DNA of 47,113 nucleotides from Tannerella sp. (GTDB lineage: Bacteria > Bacteroidota > Bacteroidia > Bacteroidales > Tannerellaceae): assembly GCA_031285685.1 (NCBI GenBank), contig JAITVS010000224.1, positions 1-47,113 on the forward strand, in the 5' to 3' direction. Positions 25,877 to 35,790 of the stretch are shown here, piece after piece (within the stretch, counting starts at the first letter, position 1; each line of letters opens with the position of its first letter). Under the pieces are notes generated by a model. The model saw only the letters and a list, made by a program, of their open reading frames with translations, ran no database searches and was not told the origin of the DNA. The position numbers and the translations under genes were made by a program.

Positions 25877-28046
25877 GTTCGCTTTATTGATCATGGCTGC
25901 ATTAATTTCTATGTCTGCAATGCCACAGGAAAAAATCCTGGGTTTCCAGGAACTTATTCCGGGGGGAAAGAATAGTCACCGTTTTATACCACCGTCTGTA
26001 AAACAATTACAGTGGTGCGCAGATATGTATATCTATGTAAAAGGAGATAGTCTGCTTGCAGCGCTTCCTACGGATAAAGAGGAGCGGGTAGCTTTCACCC
26101 GGGATCAGTTGAATGAAATACTTGTGCCGGCCGGACTTCCGACGATCGGCTCAATGCCTGTTTTTTTTGTGCCGGATGAAAAAGTTCAGGTGATTGCATT
26201 TCAATATAAAAATAATCGTGTGCATTTCGATTTGTCGACGAATCGGATTGTTGCGAAATATGTATTGGATAAAGCCGGAAGCCGGTGGGAATATAATAAG
26301 GCAAATGGAAATATCGCATTCACGAAAGAAAATAACGTTTTCATTATTACCCCTGACGGAGATACGGAAGTCGTAACAACGGAAACCGATAGGGGAATCG
26401 TTTGCGGTACATCGGTACATCAAAATGAATTTGGAATTAATAAAGGGTTATTTTGGTCATCCAAAGGTAACGCTCTCGCTTTTTATCGTATGGATGAGAC
26501 GATGGTGACGGATTATCCGATCGTTAACGTGAGGGAACGTGTTGCTAAGGTCGAGCCTTTTAAATATCCGATGGCAGGAATGAAAAGTCATGAAGTGACT
26601 GTCGGTGTTTACCGTTTGTCGGACAAACAGACGGTATGGCTTAAGACGGGCTTGCCGAAGGAAAAATATCTTACAAATATCGCGTGGAGTCCTGATGAGA
26701 AGAGTGTTTATATAGCCGAACTGAACCGTGGACAGGACACCTGTATATTAGTCCGTTATAATGCGGAAACAGGAGAACGTGAAGCGGAATTGTTTACGGA
26801 AACAAGCGAACGTTATGTGGAACCGCAGGAGGCGATACTCTTTCTTCCTGATCATCCGGAACAGTTTATCTGGCAAAGTCAGCGCAACGGATATAATCAT
26901 CTTTATCTTTATGATGCTGATGGGAAAATGTTGAGGCAACTGACAAAAGGCAACTGGCTTGTGAAGGATGTGCTTGGTTTTGATGGGAACGGGCGTAATC
27001 TGTTTTTTACAGCAACTGCACCACAAGATGTTAATTCGACGGAAGAAGGTAGTCCGCTTGAAACATATCTGTGGAAATTGGATATGAAAACCGGAAAGCG
27101 TAAATGCATGAATACAAAGGCCGGGGTTCACTCTGTCAGTATTAATGCTTCTGCTGCTTATATGATTGATCAGGTATCTTCTCCTGTGATACCGCGTGAT
27201 GTGGATATTGTAAGCCTGAAAGACGGTCATGAGGTAAAGTCGTTGTTGTTGGCAAAAAATCCGTTTGAAAAATATGATATGCCGGGAATAGCAGTTGGTA
27301 CGCTTACTGCGGCAGATGGAAAAACAAAGTTGTATTATCGTTTGATAACTCCTCCGGATATGGATGAAACGAAAAAGTATCCGACAATTATTTATGTTTA
27401 TGGAGGTCCTCATGCGCAACTGGTTACCGGGGGCTGGATGAATGGCGCCGGAGGCTGGGATATCTATATGGCCCGTCAGGGGTATGTGATGTTTACGGTT
27501 GACGGGCGTGGTTCTGCGAATCGCGGGTTTGAATTTGAGAGTGTCATCCACCGGAATCTTGGTGAAGCGGAAATGGCTGACCAAATGGAAGGAGTCAAAT
27601 TTTTGAAGTCTTTGCCATACATTGATACTGAACGCATAGGTGTACATGGCTGGAGTTATGGAGGATTTATGACCACCAATCTTATGCTGACATATCCGGA
27701 TGTTTTTAAGGCTGGAGTCGCGGGAGGCCCTGTTATAGACTGGCATCGTTATGAGATTATGTATGGAGAACGTTATATGGATCATCCGAAAGAAAATCCA
27801 GAAGGATATAAGAATTCTAACTTGTTAAATAAAGCCGGTGATCTGAAAGGGCGTTTGTTACTTATTCATGGCGATGTGGATCCTGTTGTTGTGTGGCAAC
27901 ATAGTTTGTTATTTATTAGGGCCTGTGTTGATACTGGTACATTTCCCGATTATTTTGTTTATCCCGGTCATCCTCACAATGTAATAGGAAAGGACCGCCC
28001 ACATCTTTATGAAAAAATAACAAGGTATTTTGATGATAATCTGTAA
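25866..28046 (+). CDS. S9 family (DPP-IV-type) peptidase, exported
   Basis: 726 residues. Signal peptide MKIKFALLIMAALISMSAMPQ, an N-terminal beta-propeller (to ~residue 460, including FYRMDETMVTDYPIVNV), and the C-terminal alpha/beta-hydrolase domain. The nucleophile is S597 in GWSYGG, the acid D672 in HGDVDPVV, and the histidine lies in PGHPHN (H702/H704). The Pro/Ala-specific dipeptidyl peptidase group removes X-Pro dipeptides in the periplasm; substrate specificity is inferred only from the family. The ATG overlaps the end of the methyltransferase gene, so it is probably translated from the same message; purD follows after 20 bases. Confidence 0.93.
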   Translation: MKIKFALLIMAALISMSAMPQEKILGFQELIPGGKNSHRFIPPSVKQLQWCADMYIYVKGDSLLAALPTDKEERVAFTRDQLNEILVPAGLPTIGSMPVFFVPDEKVQVIAFQYKNNRVHFDLSTNRIVAKYVLDKAGSRWEYNKANGNIAFTKENNVFIITPDGDTEVVTTETDRGIVCGTSVHQNEFGINKGLFWSSKGNALAFYRMDETMVTDYPIVNVRERVAKVEPFKYPMAGMKSHEVTVGVYRLSDKQTVWLKTGLPKEKYLTNIAWSPDEKSVYIAELNRGQDTCILVRYNAETGEREAELFTETSERYVEPQEAILFLPDHPEQFIWQSQRNGYNHLYLYDADGKMLRQLTKGNWLVKDVLGFDGNGRNLFFTATAPQDVNSTEEGSPLETYLWKLDMKTGKRKCMNTKAGVHSVSINASAAYMIDQVSSPVIPRDVDIVSLKDGHEVKSLLLAKNPFEKYDMPGIAVGTLTAADGKTKLYYRLITPPDMDETKKYPTIIYVYGGPHAQLVTGGWMNGAGGWDIYMARQGYVMFTVDGRGSANRGFEFESVIHRNLGEAEMADQMEGVKFLKSLPYIDTERIGVHGWSYGGFMTTNLMLTYPDVFKAGVAGGPVIDWHRYEIMYGERYMDHPKENPEGYKNSNLLNKAGDLKGRLLLIHGDVDPVVVWQHSLLFIRACVDTGTFPDYFVYPGHPHNVIGKDRPHLYEKITRYFDDNL

Positions 28047-28066
28047 ACTATAAATAAAACAAGACA

Positions 28067-29338
28067 ATGAATATTCTGTTATTAGGGTCAGGGGGACGCG
28101 AACATGCAATGGCCTGGAAAATCGCTCAGAGTCCGAAAGTTGATAAATTATACATTGCACCGGGTAATGCCGGGACACCGGCAGTAGGTATAAACGTAGA
28201 TATAAAAGCGGATGATTTTTCTAAAATCAAGGATTTTTCGCTGAGAAACGAAATCAATATGGTCGTTGTTGGCCCGGAAGATCCATTGGTAAAAGGAATT
28301 TATGATTTTTTTAAAGCAGATCCGGAATTGAACGGTATTTCTGTTATAGGTCCCAGTCAGTCCGGCGCGCGCCTTGAGGGGAGTAAAGATTTTGCAAAAG
28401 CTTTTATGACGCGTCATCAGATTCCGACTGCGCGATACAGGAGTTTTACTGCCGAACAACTTGATGAAGGGATAGCCTTCCTGGATACATTGAAAGCTCC
28501 CTATGTATTGAAAGCTGACGGATTGGCGGCCGGAAAGGGTGTTCTTATCATAGATTCTCTCGAAGATGCTGTTGATGAACTGGATAATATGTTGCAGGGC
28601 ATGTTCGGTGATGCGAGTCGTACGGTGGTGATAGAAGAATTTCTGGATGGAATAGAATGTTCGGTTTTTGTAGTAACGGATGGGACTGATTATAAAGTTT
28701 TGCCGGTTGCAAAAGATTACAAACGTATCGGAGAAGGAAATACCGGTCTGAATACCGGAGGTATGGGTGCTGTTTCGCCAGTCCCTTTTGCAGATGAAAT
28801 GTTTATGCAGAAGGTCGATGAACGTATCATCCGACCGACTGTAAAAGGATTAAAAGAAGAAAGGATAGATTATAAAGGTTTTATTTTTCTCGGTCTCATA
28901 GATGTCGGAGGGGAGCCGATGGTTATCGAATATAATTGCCGTATGGGTGATCCTGAGACTGAAGTCGTGATGCTGCGTATCCAGAGCGATCTGGTAGATT
29001 TGCTTGAAGGTGTGGCTCAGGGAGATCTTGCAGAGAGGGAATTGCAGGAAGATCCGCGTACAGCTGTTACTGTTATGCTTGTCAGTGGGGGGTACCCCGA
29101 AGATTACGAAAAGGGAAAGGAAATAAGCGGTATTGGAAATGTATTTCCCGAAAGTGTTGTCTTTCATGCGGGCACTACTGTGAAAGACGGAAAGATTGTG
29201 ACTGCCGGCGGACGTGTTATAGCGGTCAGTTCCTATGGTACAACTAAAGAAGAAGCATTGTCAAAATCGTTTGCCGGAGCTGAAGCAATACAGTTCGATA
29301 ATAAATATTTTCGTAGTGATATAGGATTTGATGTTTGA
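28067..29338 (+). CDS. purD: Phosphoribosylamine-glycine ligase
   Basis: 423 residues, full length. It catalyses step two of purine synthesis: 5-phosphoribosylamine + glycine + ATP to GAR. Visible are the N-terminal [12 protein letters not shown], the ATP-grasp segments [18 protein letters not shown] and [15 protein letters not shown], the [20 protein letters not shown] loop and the metal site [12 protein letters not shown]. It follows the peptidase gene by 20 bases and probably shares its message, though no functional link between the two is apparent. No other pur gene is in the window. Confidence 0.97.
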   Translation: MNILLLGSGGREHAMAWKIAQSPKVDKLYIAPGNAGTPAVGINVDIKADDFSKIKDFSLRNEINMVVVGPEDPLVKGIYDFFKADPELNGISVIGPSQSGARLEGSKDFAKAFMTRHQIPTARYRSFTAEQLDEGIAFLDTLKAPYVLKADGLAAGKGVLIIDSLEDAVDELDNMLQGMFGDASRTVVIEEFLDGIECSVFVVTDGTDYKVLPVAKDYKRIGEGNTGLNTGGMGAVSPVPFADEMFMQKVDERIIRPTVKGLKEERIDYKGFIFLGLIDVGGEPMVIEYNCRMGDPETEVVMLRIQSDLVDLLEGVAQGDLAERELQEDPRTAVTVMLVSGGYPEDYEKGKEISGIGNVFPESVVFHAGTTVKDGKIVTAGGRVIAVSSYGTTKEEALSKSFAGAEAIQFDNKYFRSDIGFDV

Positions 29339-29393
29339 AATAATAAAACCTTCTTTTATTAATTTCAGTCAGCCGTTGTAATTGAAACTTCTT

Positions 29394-30404
29394 ATGAGGC
29401 ATTATCGCAGTACAGATAAACGGATCAGAACATTGTCGGATTGGCCGTCTATGTTAATAACTTTTACTGTCTGTCTGCTATGTTGGAGTACAGGTTATAT
29501 TTATTCCATCGGTTTCCCGTTAACGGTAGACAGTGCTGTTTTTTCATTTTGGGAAGCATTGTGCAAACTGCTTAATCATAGGTTTTTCATATATATTATT
29601 GGATTACTGCTATTGACTTTAACAGCTTTTGTTATGCAACGGATAAGTGATATCGAGATGCTTATTCGTGAGAGAACGCGTTTGCCGTTTATGCTTTTTA
29701 TGTTATTAATCAGCACTAATGCCGGATTACTTCCGTTTAGGGAGGTTTCTGTCGTTCTTTTATGCCTCGTTTTTATGATATATGAATTGTTTAATTCTTA
29801 TCAGTCGCCGGAGGCTACAGGAAAATTGTTTAATGCGGGAGTATTGGTTGGAACTGCCGGCTTATTCATGCCACAGGTATTGTGGTTTGTTCCGTTGTTA
29901 TGGATTGGGATGTACCAGTTTCGTTCGTTGAGTTTCAGAAGCTTTATGGCTTCTCTTATCGGACTGCTGATAATCTATTGGTTTGTATTAGCCTGGTGTG
30001 TGTGGAAGCATGATTTTTCAATGTTTGTATCTTTGTTTTCGTCTCTGATGGATTTTGAACTCTTTTCAATTGCAATATCGTTTCAATACTATCAGATTGG
30101 TTTTATCGGCATTGTATTATTGTTGATTATGGCGCTTTTTCATATAAAAATAGATGCGTTTAATAATAGCGTGCGTGTGCGTCAGATGCTGTTTTTTCTG
30201 TTGAATATGTCGGTATGGTCCCTGATTCTTATATTCTTATATGGTAATTCCGCAGATTCGTTTTCAGCTATATTATACCTTCCTGGTTCAGTCTTGATTG
30301 CCTATTTTTTAGAAAGTATGCATAATCGTTTCCGGTTTATTTTATATTATTCCGTGCTTGTTCTTTGTGTTGTTTCTTTTGTCATGCGGGTATGGAATTT
30401 TTAA
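29394..30404 (+). CDS. Integral membrane protein of unknown function (DUF6427-like)
   Basis: 336 residues from the ATG at 29394; a TTG at 29382 would add four residues. I count about nine to ten hydrophobic segments, for example YIIGLLLLTLTAFVMQ, FMLFMLLISTNAGLLPF, LIGLLIIYWFVLAWCVW and IGFIGIVLLLIMALF, with few charges between them. It resembles the poly-topic Bacteroidetes proteins found near purD and DedA genes (DUF6427 from memory, not checked). No catalytic motif is visible. The gene sits in the same rightward run and its stop overlaps the start of the DedA-like gene by 13 bases, so the two are likely translated together. Confidence 0.65.
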   Translation: MRHYRSTDKRIRTLSDWPSMLITFTVCLLCWSTGYIYSIGFPLTVDSAVFSFWEALCKLLNHRFFIYIIGLLLLTLTAFVMQRISDIEMLIRERTRLPFMLFMLLISTNAGLLPFREVSVVLLCLVFMIYELFNSYQSPEATGKLFNAGVLVGTAGLFMPQVLWFVPLLWIGMYQFRSLSFRSFMASLIGLLIIYWFVLAWCVWKHDFSMFVSLFSSLMDFELFSIAISFQYYQIGFIGIVLLLIMALFHIKIDAFNNSVRVRQMLFFLLNMSVWSLILIFLYGNSADSFSAILYLPGSVLIAYFLESMHNRFRFILYYSVLVLCVVSFVMRVWNF

Positions 30405-30847
30405 TAGAATATGGTTATATTGGTGTATTTATTGCATCTTTTCTTGCCGCAACGATATTACCGTTTAGTTCGGAGGTAGTGCTTACAGGGGTTCTTATAG
30501 GCGGAGCGTCCTATTGGCCATGTATGATTGCTGCCACAACAGGTAATTTTCTGGGAGGTATGACCTGTTACTGGCTGGGAAAGGTCGGTAAAATAGAATG
30601 GATTCAAAAATACCTTCGACTTGATATAAGTAAATTAGAGCGTGTCCAGAACTGGATAAAAGATAAGGGTTCATGGATGGGTTTTTTTGTCTTTTTACCC
30701 GGTATCGGCGATTTTATTGCTGTTGCACTTGGCTTTATGAGAGCAAATGTCTGGGTGGTTGCAATATCTATGTTTCTGGGTAAGGCTTTGCGTTATTGGG
30801 TATGGATGGAAGTGGTTTATAAAGTTCAGGAAGTGGTCATGGGCTGA
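30392..30847 (+). CDS. DedA/YqaA-family small membrane protein
   Basis: 151 residues from the ATG at 30392, about the size of YqaA-type members. Membrane helices begin YIGVFIASFLAATILPFSSE, followed by the glycine-rich TTGNFLGGMTCYWLGKVG and FFVFLPGIGDFIAVALGFM, which match the family's re-entrant loop region around F/Y-x-R-F/P-x-x-G-D. DedA proteins are linked to lipid-carrier recycling (undecaprenyl phosphate flipping) and membrane homeostasis. It overlaps the end of the previous membrane-protein gene by 13 bases. Its stop is 6 bases from the end of the convergent deacetylase gene. Confidence 0.85.
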   Translation: MEFLIEYGYIGVFIASFLAATILPFSSEVVLTGVLIGGASYWPCMIAATTGNFLGGMTCYWLGKVGKIEWIQKYLRLDISKLERVQNWIKDKGSWMGFFVFLPGIGDFIAVALGFMRANVWVVAISMFLGKALRYWVWMEVVYKVQEVVMG

Positions 30848-30850
30848 TTT

Positions 30851-31471
30851 TTAATCAAAAGTTTTGAATTGGTATCCTTCTTTCTGAAGCCATTCTATGG
30901 CCCTGGGTAATGCTTCTTCTATGCGGCCTATGGCTTTGAGTGAGTCATGAAATACAATGATGGAGCCGTTGCGTGTATATCTTTTTACATTATTGAGTAC
31001 CCCTTTGGCTGTCATATGAGGGCTGTAGTCGCGTGTGACGACATCCCACATAATAATCCGGAATAATTTTCGCAAGCGTAATACTTGTGGAAAGCGCATA
31101 TGTCCGTGTGGAGGACGAAACAGATCACTATCTATATATTTAGCTGCTTCTGCTATATTCCGGATGTAGTTTTTTGACCAGAACCGGATTCCCTGTATGT
31201 GGTTAAAAGTATGGTTCCCGACACGATGACCACGTTTTAACAACATATTATATAATTCCGGATATTTGCGGACATTTTCCCCGACACAAAAAAATGTAGC
31301 TTTTATTTCATACTTATCAAGAACTTCAAGGATCCACGGTGTCATCTCCGGAATCGGACCATCATCGAAAGTGAGGTATACATTTTGGGGTTTTCCCTTT
31401 GGCGCCGGTATTTTCCAAAGAGCCCCCGGAAATAACCATCGGTAAATCCGGGGGGGCTGTTCTATTAGCAT
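30851..31471 (-). CDS. NodB-type polysaccharide deacetylase
   Basis: 206 residues, a minimal catalytic domain. Motif 1 is LTFDDGP with D36/D37, motif 2 is GNHTFNH with H87/H91 for the metal, motif 3 is FRPPHGHMR, motif 4 DVVTRDYSP and motif 5 IIVFHDSLKA. This is the CE4/NodB pattern for removing N- or O-acetyl groups from polysaccharides. No signal peptide or membrane segment is obvious, so secretion is uncertain. It starts 4 bases after the DUF2723 gene stop and is probably cotranscribed with it; the pairing suggests envelope-glycan work. Confidence 0.9.
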   Translation of the reverse strand: MLIEQPPRIYRWLFPGALWKIPAPKGKPQNVYLTFDDGPIPEMTPWILEVLDKYEIKATFFCVGENVRKYPELYNMLLKRGHRVGNHTFNHIQGIRFWSKNYIRNIAEAAKYIDSDLFRPPHGHMRFPQVLRLRKLFRIIMWDVVTRDYSPHMTAKGVLNNVKRYTRNGSIIVFHDSLKAIGRIEEALPRAIEWLQKEGYQFKTFD

Positions 31472-31474
31472 TGT

Positions 31475-34400
31475 TTACTGTCTCTTTTGACCGGACTGAT
31501 ATTGATTAAAATAGCTGTTATATTGCTCCATATATGCCTGGGCAAATTCTTTGTCGTATTGATAACTTACATTTAATAAGTTTCTTAATAATGCTAAATT
31601 ATCATTCAGCAGAGGCATAACAGTTTCTCTTTGTGAAGGTTTGAGACGCAACATCCAGTCTACATTACCCATGCTTTTATCTATAATGCTTGAAGCAACT
31701 TCTTTAGCTTTTTCAGTTTCCCCCAATGCGAAATAAAGGGTTGCTATGGAATAAGCACTGAAATCATAGGGAACATTTTCTTCCGGAAAGACTTCGACAC
31801 ATTTGTCGAGAACCTGTATGGCACTATCGCGTTTGCCTTCGTTCATGAGAGCGTTTGCAAGATCGGCAAAAATAACGGAGCGCTGTGATTTACACATTCT
31901 CATCGTCGTTTCTTCGAGGTAAGTTCCTGGTTTATCTACTCCTCCCCATTTGAATTTATTCATGACATTGTCATACATTTTTTTAGTGTTGATTTCCAGA
32001 TTTGTACCTTTTGTTTTTAGGGGAACAATCTGGGATGCCAGACCGGTCTTTTGCATATAGTCTCCTACATAACTATAAATATTGCCGGGCACTGTTATTG
32101 CATAATAAATAGGACGCTCCCAGTTATTCGTATTCAGTATATCTAAGGTTATGGCATCGACCTTGGATATAGCGTTCCTATCCCCAAGATTGATGTCGAT
32201 CTGGTCCACAATATAGGGTTCGTATTCAGGATTTACCGTATGTTTTTTTACAATATTTGCAGAATCTATCTTGAGGACTAAGTTTGTAGATGGGAGATAG
32301 TCCAGCATGTTACTACCATATGCCATCTGATGTTTTGGATCATCGCTTTTTGCAAAGTTAAGAGCCGCTCCAAGACTTATCGGTTGATCTGTTTGGGAAA
32401 ATAAGTAAATCATGTCACGTTTGCCTTGTACATAATCTTTATATTCCCATGATATAGGCAGCGGATTTGAATTATAGGCCTGCCGTTTCATTTGATTAAT
32501 ATACCAGTCTGTTTGCAGATAACTGGTGTTACATACGCGTACATCTGTACGTACCCCTTCTACTTCCTGAACATACCATAAAGGGAACGTGTCGTTATCG
32601 CCATGCGTAAAGATGATTGCGTCCGGTTCGCATGATTCAAGATAATTGCGTCCGAAATCGCGTGCTACGTAACGCCCTGAACGATCGTGATCGTCCCATG
32701 TCTGTGATGCCATCTGAAGCGGTATAAAAAGACAAACAAGCGTTGCTATAGCACTTGCTGCTACAGGAGGTAATTTGGCTTTCTCAAGGAGTTTGGCGAT
32801 ACCCGCAACTCCAATACCAATCCATATGCAAAAAGCATAGAATGAGCCGGCATATGCATAATCGCGTTCACGTGGCTGATAAGGGCTCTGATTTAGGTAT
32901 AATACAATTGCAATTCCGGTCATGAAGAATAAGAAGAATGTAATCCAGAAACTTTGGATACCCTGTTCTCCTTTTTTGAGCACCTGATAAAGAATTCCAA
33001 TGATTCCAAGTAACAACGGAAGCATATAAAAGACATTATGGCCTTTGTTGTGTGCAATGTCGTACAGCATATTATCCTGTGGCCCGACACGTAGTTCATC
33101 GATGAATTTTATTCCGGTAATCCAGTTTCCATGCATAATATTACCATATCCCTGCATATCGTTCTGGCGACCGGAAAAGTTCCACATAAAATAACGCCAG
33201 TACATGAAATTGAGTTGATAATTAAAGAAAAACCGCAGGTTTTCGGTAAAAGTAGGTTTCATTACTGTTTTTGTTTCGTTGCCGACGTTAACCTTAACCG
33301 GTGTTCCCGTAACTTCTCCCCATTCTTTATATGCTGCTATATGATTTTGATCGGTAGAGCTATGCATACGCGGAAAAAGCATACACGTTTCTTTGATAAA
33401 TACAGGTCTTTCATTGTAAGATGTTATTTCGTAGCGATCTTTTTCATCCGGATTGTTTTTGATAATGCGTGACCAGGCCGGTGTGCCCTTTTTCATTACA
33501 GGTACGGAATATCCTCCTTTATTTTCACGTTCTAGTTCGGAAACATAGGTGCGTCCGTACAATAGAGGGGTGTCTCCATATTGTTCGCGTGCAAGATAGG
33601 TGCGGAGCGTAAAAATGTCACGGGGATTATTTTGATTCATAGGAGTGTCTGCGGTTGCGCGGACAAGTATTAATGCAAAGGTGGAGTACCCGATTACAAT
33701 GACCATTAATGAAATAAGAATCGTATTCAAAGCTTTGATATTGATTTTCTTGTACCAGAACATAAAAATGGTTAGAGCAGCAATTAGAACTATACCAAGA
33801 AAATATCCGTCTCCGATGAAAGGTATCCCAAGAAGTGTTACCGACAGAATGAACGCGATTTTCATACGTTTCGTGTTTACATCCTGTCTCATCGTTTCCC
33901 ATATTGCCCAGATTAATACACCCGCAATCGTTATTACATATGCAAATACACCTGAATTATAAGGCATTTTCAATGTGTTGACAAATAGCAGTTCGAACCA
34001 TCCGCACACTTCAACAAGTCCCTGAACAACACCATACATCATAATTGCAATCATGGCAAAAGAGATGATTAAAGCATAAATAGTGCCTTTAAGTGTAGGA
34101 TTCGGAAATCTTTTATAATAATATACAAGAACGATAGCCGGTATACAAAGTAAGTTAAGTAAGTGGACTCCAATGCTTAACCCCATCAGATATGCGATAA
34201 GAATAATCCAACGGTCGGCATGGGGTGCGTCCGCATAGTCTTCCCATTTCAGAATCAGCCAGAATACAACTGCTGTAAACAGGGAGGATGACGCATACAC
34301 CTCTCCTTCCACTGCACTGAACCAGAATGTATCGCTGAATGTATAGGCAAGTGAACCTACGAGTCCGCAGCCAAGGATAAGTATTGTTTGTGATAAAGTC

Positions 34401-34732
34401 ATATTTTCTTTATCTTTAACAAGCAATTTGCGGGTAAGATGTGTTATTGTCCAGAAAAGGAATAAAATAGTCAATGCACTGAATAAGGCAGACATTGAGT
34501 TTACCATTTTTGCAGCGTTAGCAGCATCTGTCAGATGAGAAAAAATATTTCCGATTAACATGAATAATGGAGCTCCGGGCGGATGGCCAACTTCAAGTTT
34601 GTATGCTGAAGTTATGAATTCACCGCAATCCCAGAAGCTGGCTGTCGGTTCAATCGTCATTAAATAAACAGCAGCTGCGATTGCAAAAACGATACAACCG
34701 AGAACATTATTTGCTAATTGAAATTTTTTCAT
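31475..34732 (-). CDS. DUF2723 membrane protein (GT-C-like glycosyltransferase)
   Basis: 1085 residues. The start is hydrophobic, followed by MTIEPTASFWDCGEFITSAY and the VGHPPGAPLFMLIGN loop, the family hallmark; the acidic Asp/Glu in WDCGE is the likely catalytic-site residue by analogy with GT-C enzymes. About 12 membrane helices run to ~residue 680, then a periplasmic region contains THGDNDTFPLWYVQE, and the C-terminus has TPR-like helices (RDSAIQVLDKCVEVFPEE). DUF2723 is grouped with lipid-linked glycosyltransferases (GT117), and a role in protein or envelope glycosylation is plausible but not shown. A full-consensus promoter lies upstream and the deacetylase follows in 4 bases. Confidence 0.85.
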   Translation of the reverse strand: MKKFQLANNVLGCIVFAIAAAVYLMTIEPTASFWDCGEFITSAYKLEVGHPPGAPLFMLIGNIFSHLTDAANAAKMVNSMSALFSALTILFLFWTITHLTRKLLVKDKENMTLSQTILILGCGLVGSLAYTFSDTFWFSAVEGEVYASSSLFTAVVFWLILKWEDYADAPHADRWIILIAYLMGLSIGVHLLNLLCIPAIVLVYYYKRFPNPTLKGTIYALIISFAMIAIMMYGVVQGLVEVCGWFELLFVNTLKMPYNSGVFAYVITIAGVLIWAIWETMRQDVNTKRMKIAFILSVTLLGIPFIGDGYFLGIVLIAALTIFMFWYKKINIKALNTILISLMVIVIGYSTFALILVRATADTPMNQNNPRDIFTLRTYLAREQYGDTPLLYGRTYVSELERENKGGYSVPVMKKGTPAWSRIIKNNPDEKDRYEITSYNERPVFIKETCMLFPRMHSSTDQNHIAAYKEWGEVTGTPVKVNVGNETKTVMKPTFTENLRFFFNYQLNFMYWRYFMWNFSGRQNDMQGYGNIMHGNWITGIKFIDELRVGPQDNMLYDIAHNKGHNVFYMLPLLLGIIGILYQVLKKGEQGIQSFWITFFLFFMTGIAIVLYLNQSPYQPRERDYAYAGSFYAFCIWIGIGVAGIAKLLEKAKLPPVAASAIATLVCLFIPLQMASQTWDDHDRSGRYVARDFGRNYLESCEPDAIIFTHGDNDTFPLWYVQEVEGVRTDVRVCNTSYLQTDWYINQMKRQAYNSNPLPISWEYKDYVQGKRDMIYLFSQTDQPISLGAALNFAKSDDPKHQMAYGSNMLDYLPSTNLVLKIDSANIVKKHTVNPEYEPYIVDQIDINLGDRNAISKVDAITLDILNTNNWERPIYYAITVPGNIYSYVGDYMQKTGLASQIVPLKTKGTNLEINTKKMYDNVMNKFKWGGVDKPGTYLEETTMRMCKSQRSVIFADLANALMNEGKRDSAIQVLDKCVEVFPEENVPYDFSAYSIATLYFALGETEKAKEVASSIIDKSMGNVDWMLRLKPSQRETVMPLLNDNLALLRNLLNVSYQYDKEFAQAYMEQYNSYFNQYQSGQKRQ

Positions 34733-34758
34733 TACTATATGTTATTTTTGTTTGGCCG

Positions 34759-34788
34759 CAAATTTACGAAAATACACTGACTTAGCAA
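34759..34788 (-). promoter_or_regulatory. Promoter of the DUF2723-deacetylase unit
   Basis: Minus strand TTG (34788-34786), 19-bp spacer, TAAATTTG (34766-34759). The leader to the ATG at 34732 is about 20 bases. Confidence 0.65.
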
Positions 34789-34850
34789 TGTAGTTATTAT
34801 TTTTATTTGTTATAAATGTAAAAAATAATTAGATTTTTAAGGTGTATATT

Positions 34851-34882
34851 AAAAAAGGTGTGCCTGATGACACACCTTTTTT
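34851..34882 (-). terminator. Terminator of the greA-HIT unit
   Basis: AAAAAAGGTGTG (34851-34862), an 8-base loop, CACACCTTTTTT (34871-34882): a perfect 12-bp stem with a T-run in the minus-strand transcript. The right arm touches the HIT stop codon. Confidence 0.85.
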
Positions 34883-35276
34883 ATGGTAAATTAGCTTTAA
34901 TATTTTCCGTTATGGTTTTTAGTTCATCCGGTGTGAGCCTGAGTTTCGGATTACCAAAAAGCATGTCCGACTCCTTGTCTATCGGTATCAGATGTATGTG
35001 TGCATGAGGAACCTCAAGTCCTACGATTGCGACGCCGACACGCAGGCAGGGAATTGTACTTTTGATTGCAGCGGCTATTTTTTTAGTAAAAACCATCATT
35101 CGCCCGAGGACCTCATCGTCAATATCGAAAATGTAGTCTGTTTCCTTTTTGGGAATAACGAGCGTATGTCCCTTTGCAACAGGATTAATATCTAAAAATG
35201 CGTAAAATTCCTCGTTTTCCGCAATTTTGTAACTGGGGATTTCTCCTGCGACTATTTTACTGAATATAGATGCCAT
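34881..35276 (-). CDS. HIT-family nucleotide-binding hydrolase
   Basis: 131 residues. The histidine triad is intact: H91-A-H93-I-H95 followed by LIPI. The N-terminal ASIFSKIVAGEIPSYKIAENE and GHTLVIPKKETDYIF match the Hint branch. These cytoplasmic proteins hydrolyse nucleoside phosphoramidates or acyl-AMP compounds; the true substrate is unknown. It starts 23 bases after the greA stop and probably shares greA's message, which ends at the hairpin overlapping the HIT stop. Confidence 0.93.
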   Translation of the reverse strand: MASIFSKIVAGEIPSYKIAENEEFYAFLDINPVAKGHTLVIPKKETDYIFDIDDEVLGRMMVFTKKIAAAIKSTIPCLRVGVAIVGLEVPHAHIHLIPIDKESDMLFGNPKLRLTPDELKTITENIKANLP

Positions 35277-35299
35277 TTTTGTTGAGTTTTATATTGTAT

Positions 35300-35776
35300 T
35301 TACATCCCCAAGGAAATTTCAAGAATTTCAAAACTCATTGTTCCGGATGGTACTTTGATGTCTACAACATCGCCGACTTTTTTACCCATGAGCCCTTGTG
35401 CTATCGGAGTGCTGACGGCAATTTTATTTTCTTTCAGATTAGCTTCCGAGTCGGAGACAATCGTATAGGCCATTATTGCTTTTGTTTTTGCATTTTTTAA
35501 TTTGACCTTATTCATTATCTGTACGACATCGGTTTTTAGCTGAGATTCATCAATGAGGCGAGCATTGGAAATCATGCCTTTTAATTGTGCGATTTTAGCC
35601 TCGAGAAGTCCTTGCGCTTCACGTGCTGCATCATATTCGGCATTTTCGGATAAGTCGCCTTTGTCTCTTGCTTCTGCTATTTGCGCTGATATTTCAGGGC
35701 GTTTTACAGATTCTAAGTAATTAATTTCGGCTAAAATCTTATTATAGCCTTCCTCTGTCATGTATGTAACAGCCAT
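35300..35776 (-). CDS. greA: Transcription elongation factor GreA
   Basis: 158 residues from the ATG at 35776. The N-terminal coiled coil has RPEISAQIAEARDKGDLSEN, whose acidic tip (D/E in ARDKGDLSENAEY) enters the RNA polymerase channel and helps cleave backtracked RNA. The C-terminal FKBP-like domain ends TMSFEILEISLGM. A longer frame to 35854 exists but the ATG at 35776 has a perfect AGGAGG site 8 bases upstream, so I use it. It is the first gene of the greA-HIT unit, with a full consensus promoter upstream. Confidence 0.96.
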   Translation of the reverse strand: MAVTYMTEEGYNKILAEINYLESVKRPEISAQIAEARDKGDLSENAEYDAAREAQGLLEAKIAQLKGMISNARLIDESQLKTDVVQIMNKVKLKNAKTKAIMAYTIVSDSEANLKENKIAVSTPIAQGLMGKKVGDVVDIKVPSGTMSFEILEISLGM

Positions 35777-35784
35777 AGTATATT

Positions 35785-35790
35785 CCTCCT
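35785..35790 (-). promoter_or_regulatory. Unusually strong Shine-Dalgarno for greA
   Basis: AGGAGG on the minus strand at 35790-35785, eight bases before the ATG. Bacteroidetes genes normally lack such a site and none of the other starts I examined closely here has one. Confidence 0.75.

Noticed and set aside
26748-27785. A 345-codon open frame on the minus strand inside the DPP-IV gene
   Set aside because: It is fully antisense to a clear peptidase, its protein has no recognisable domain, and its composition is that of a shadow frame.
30365-30391. Earlier start for the DedA-like protein
   Set aside because: The extra residues (MCCFFCHAG) do not match the family start; ATG at 30392 begins the conserved helix.
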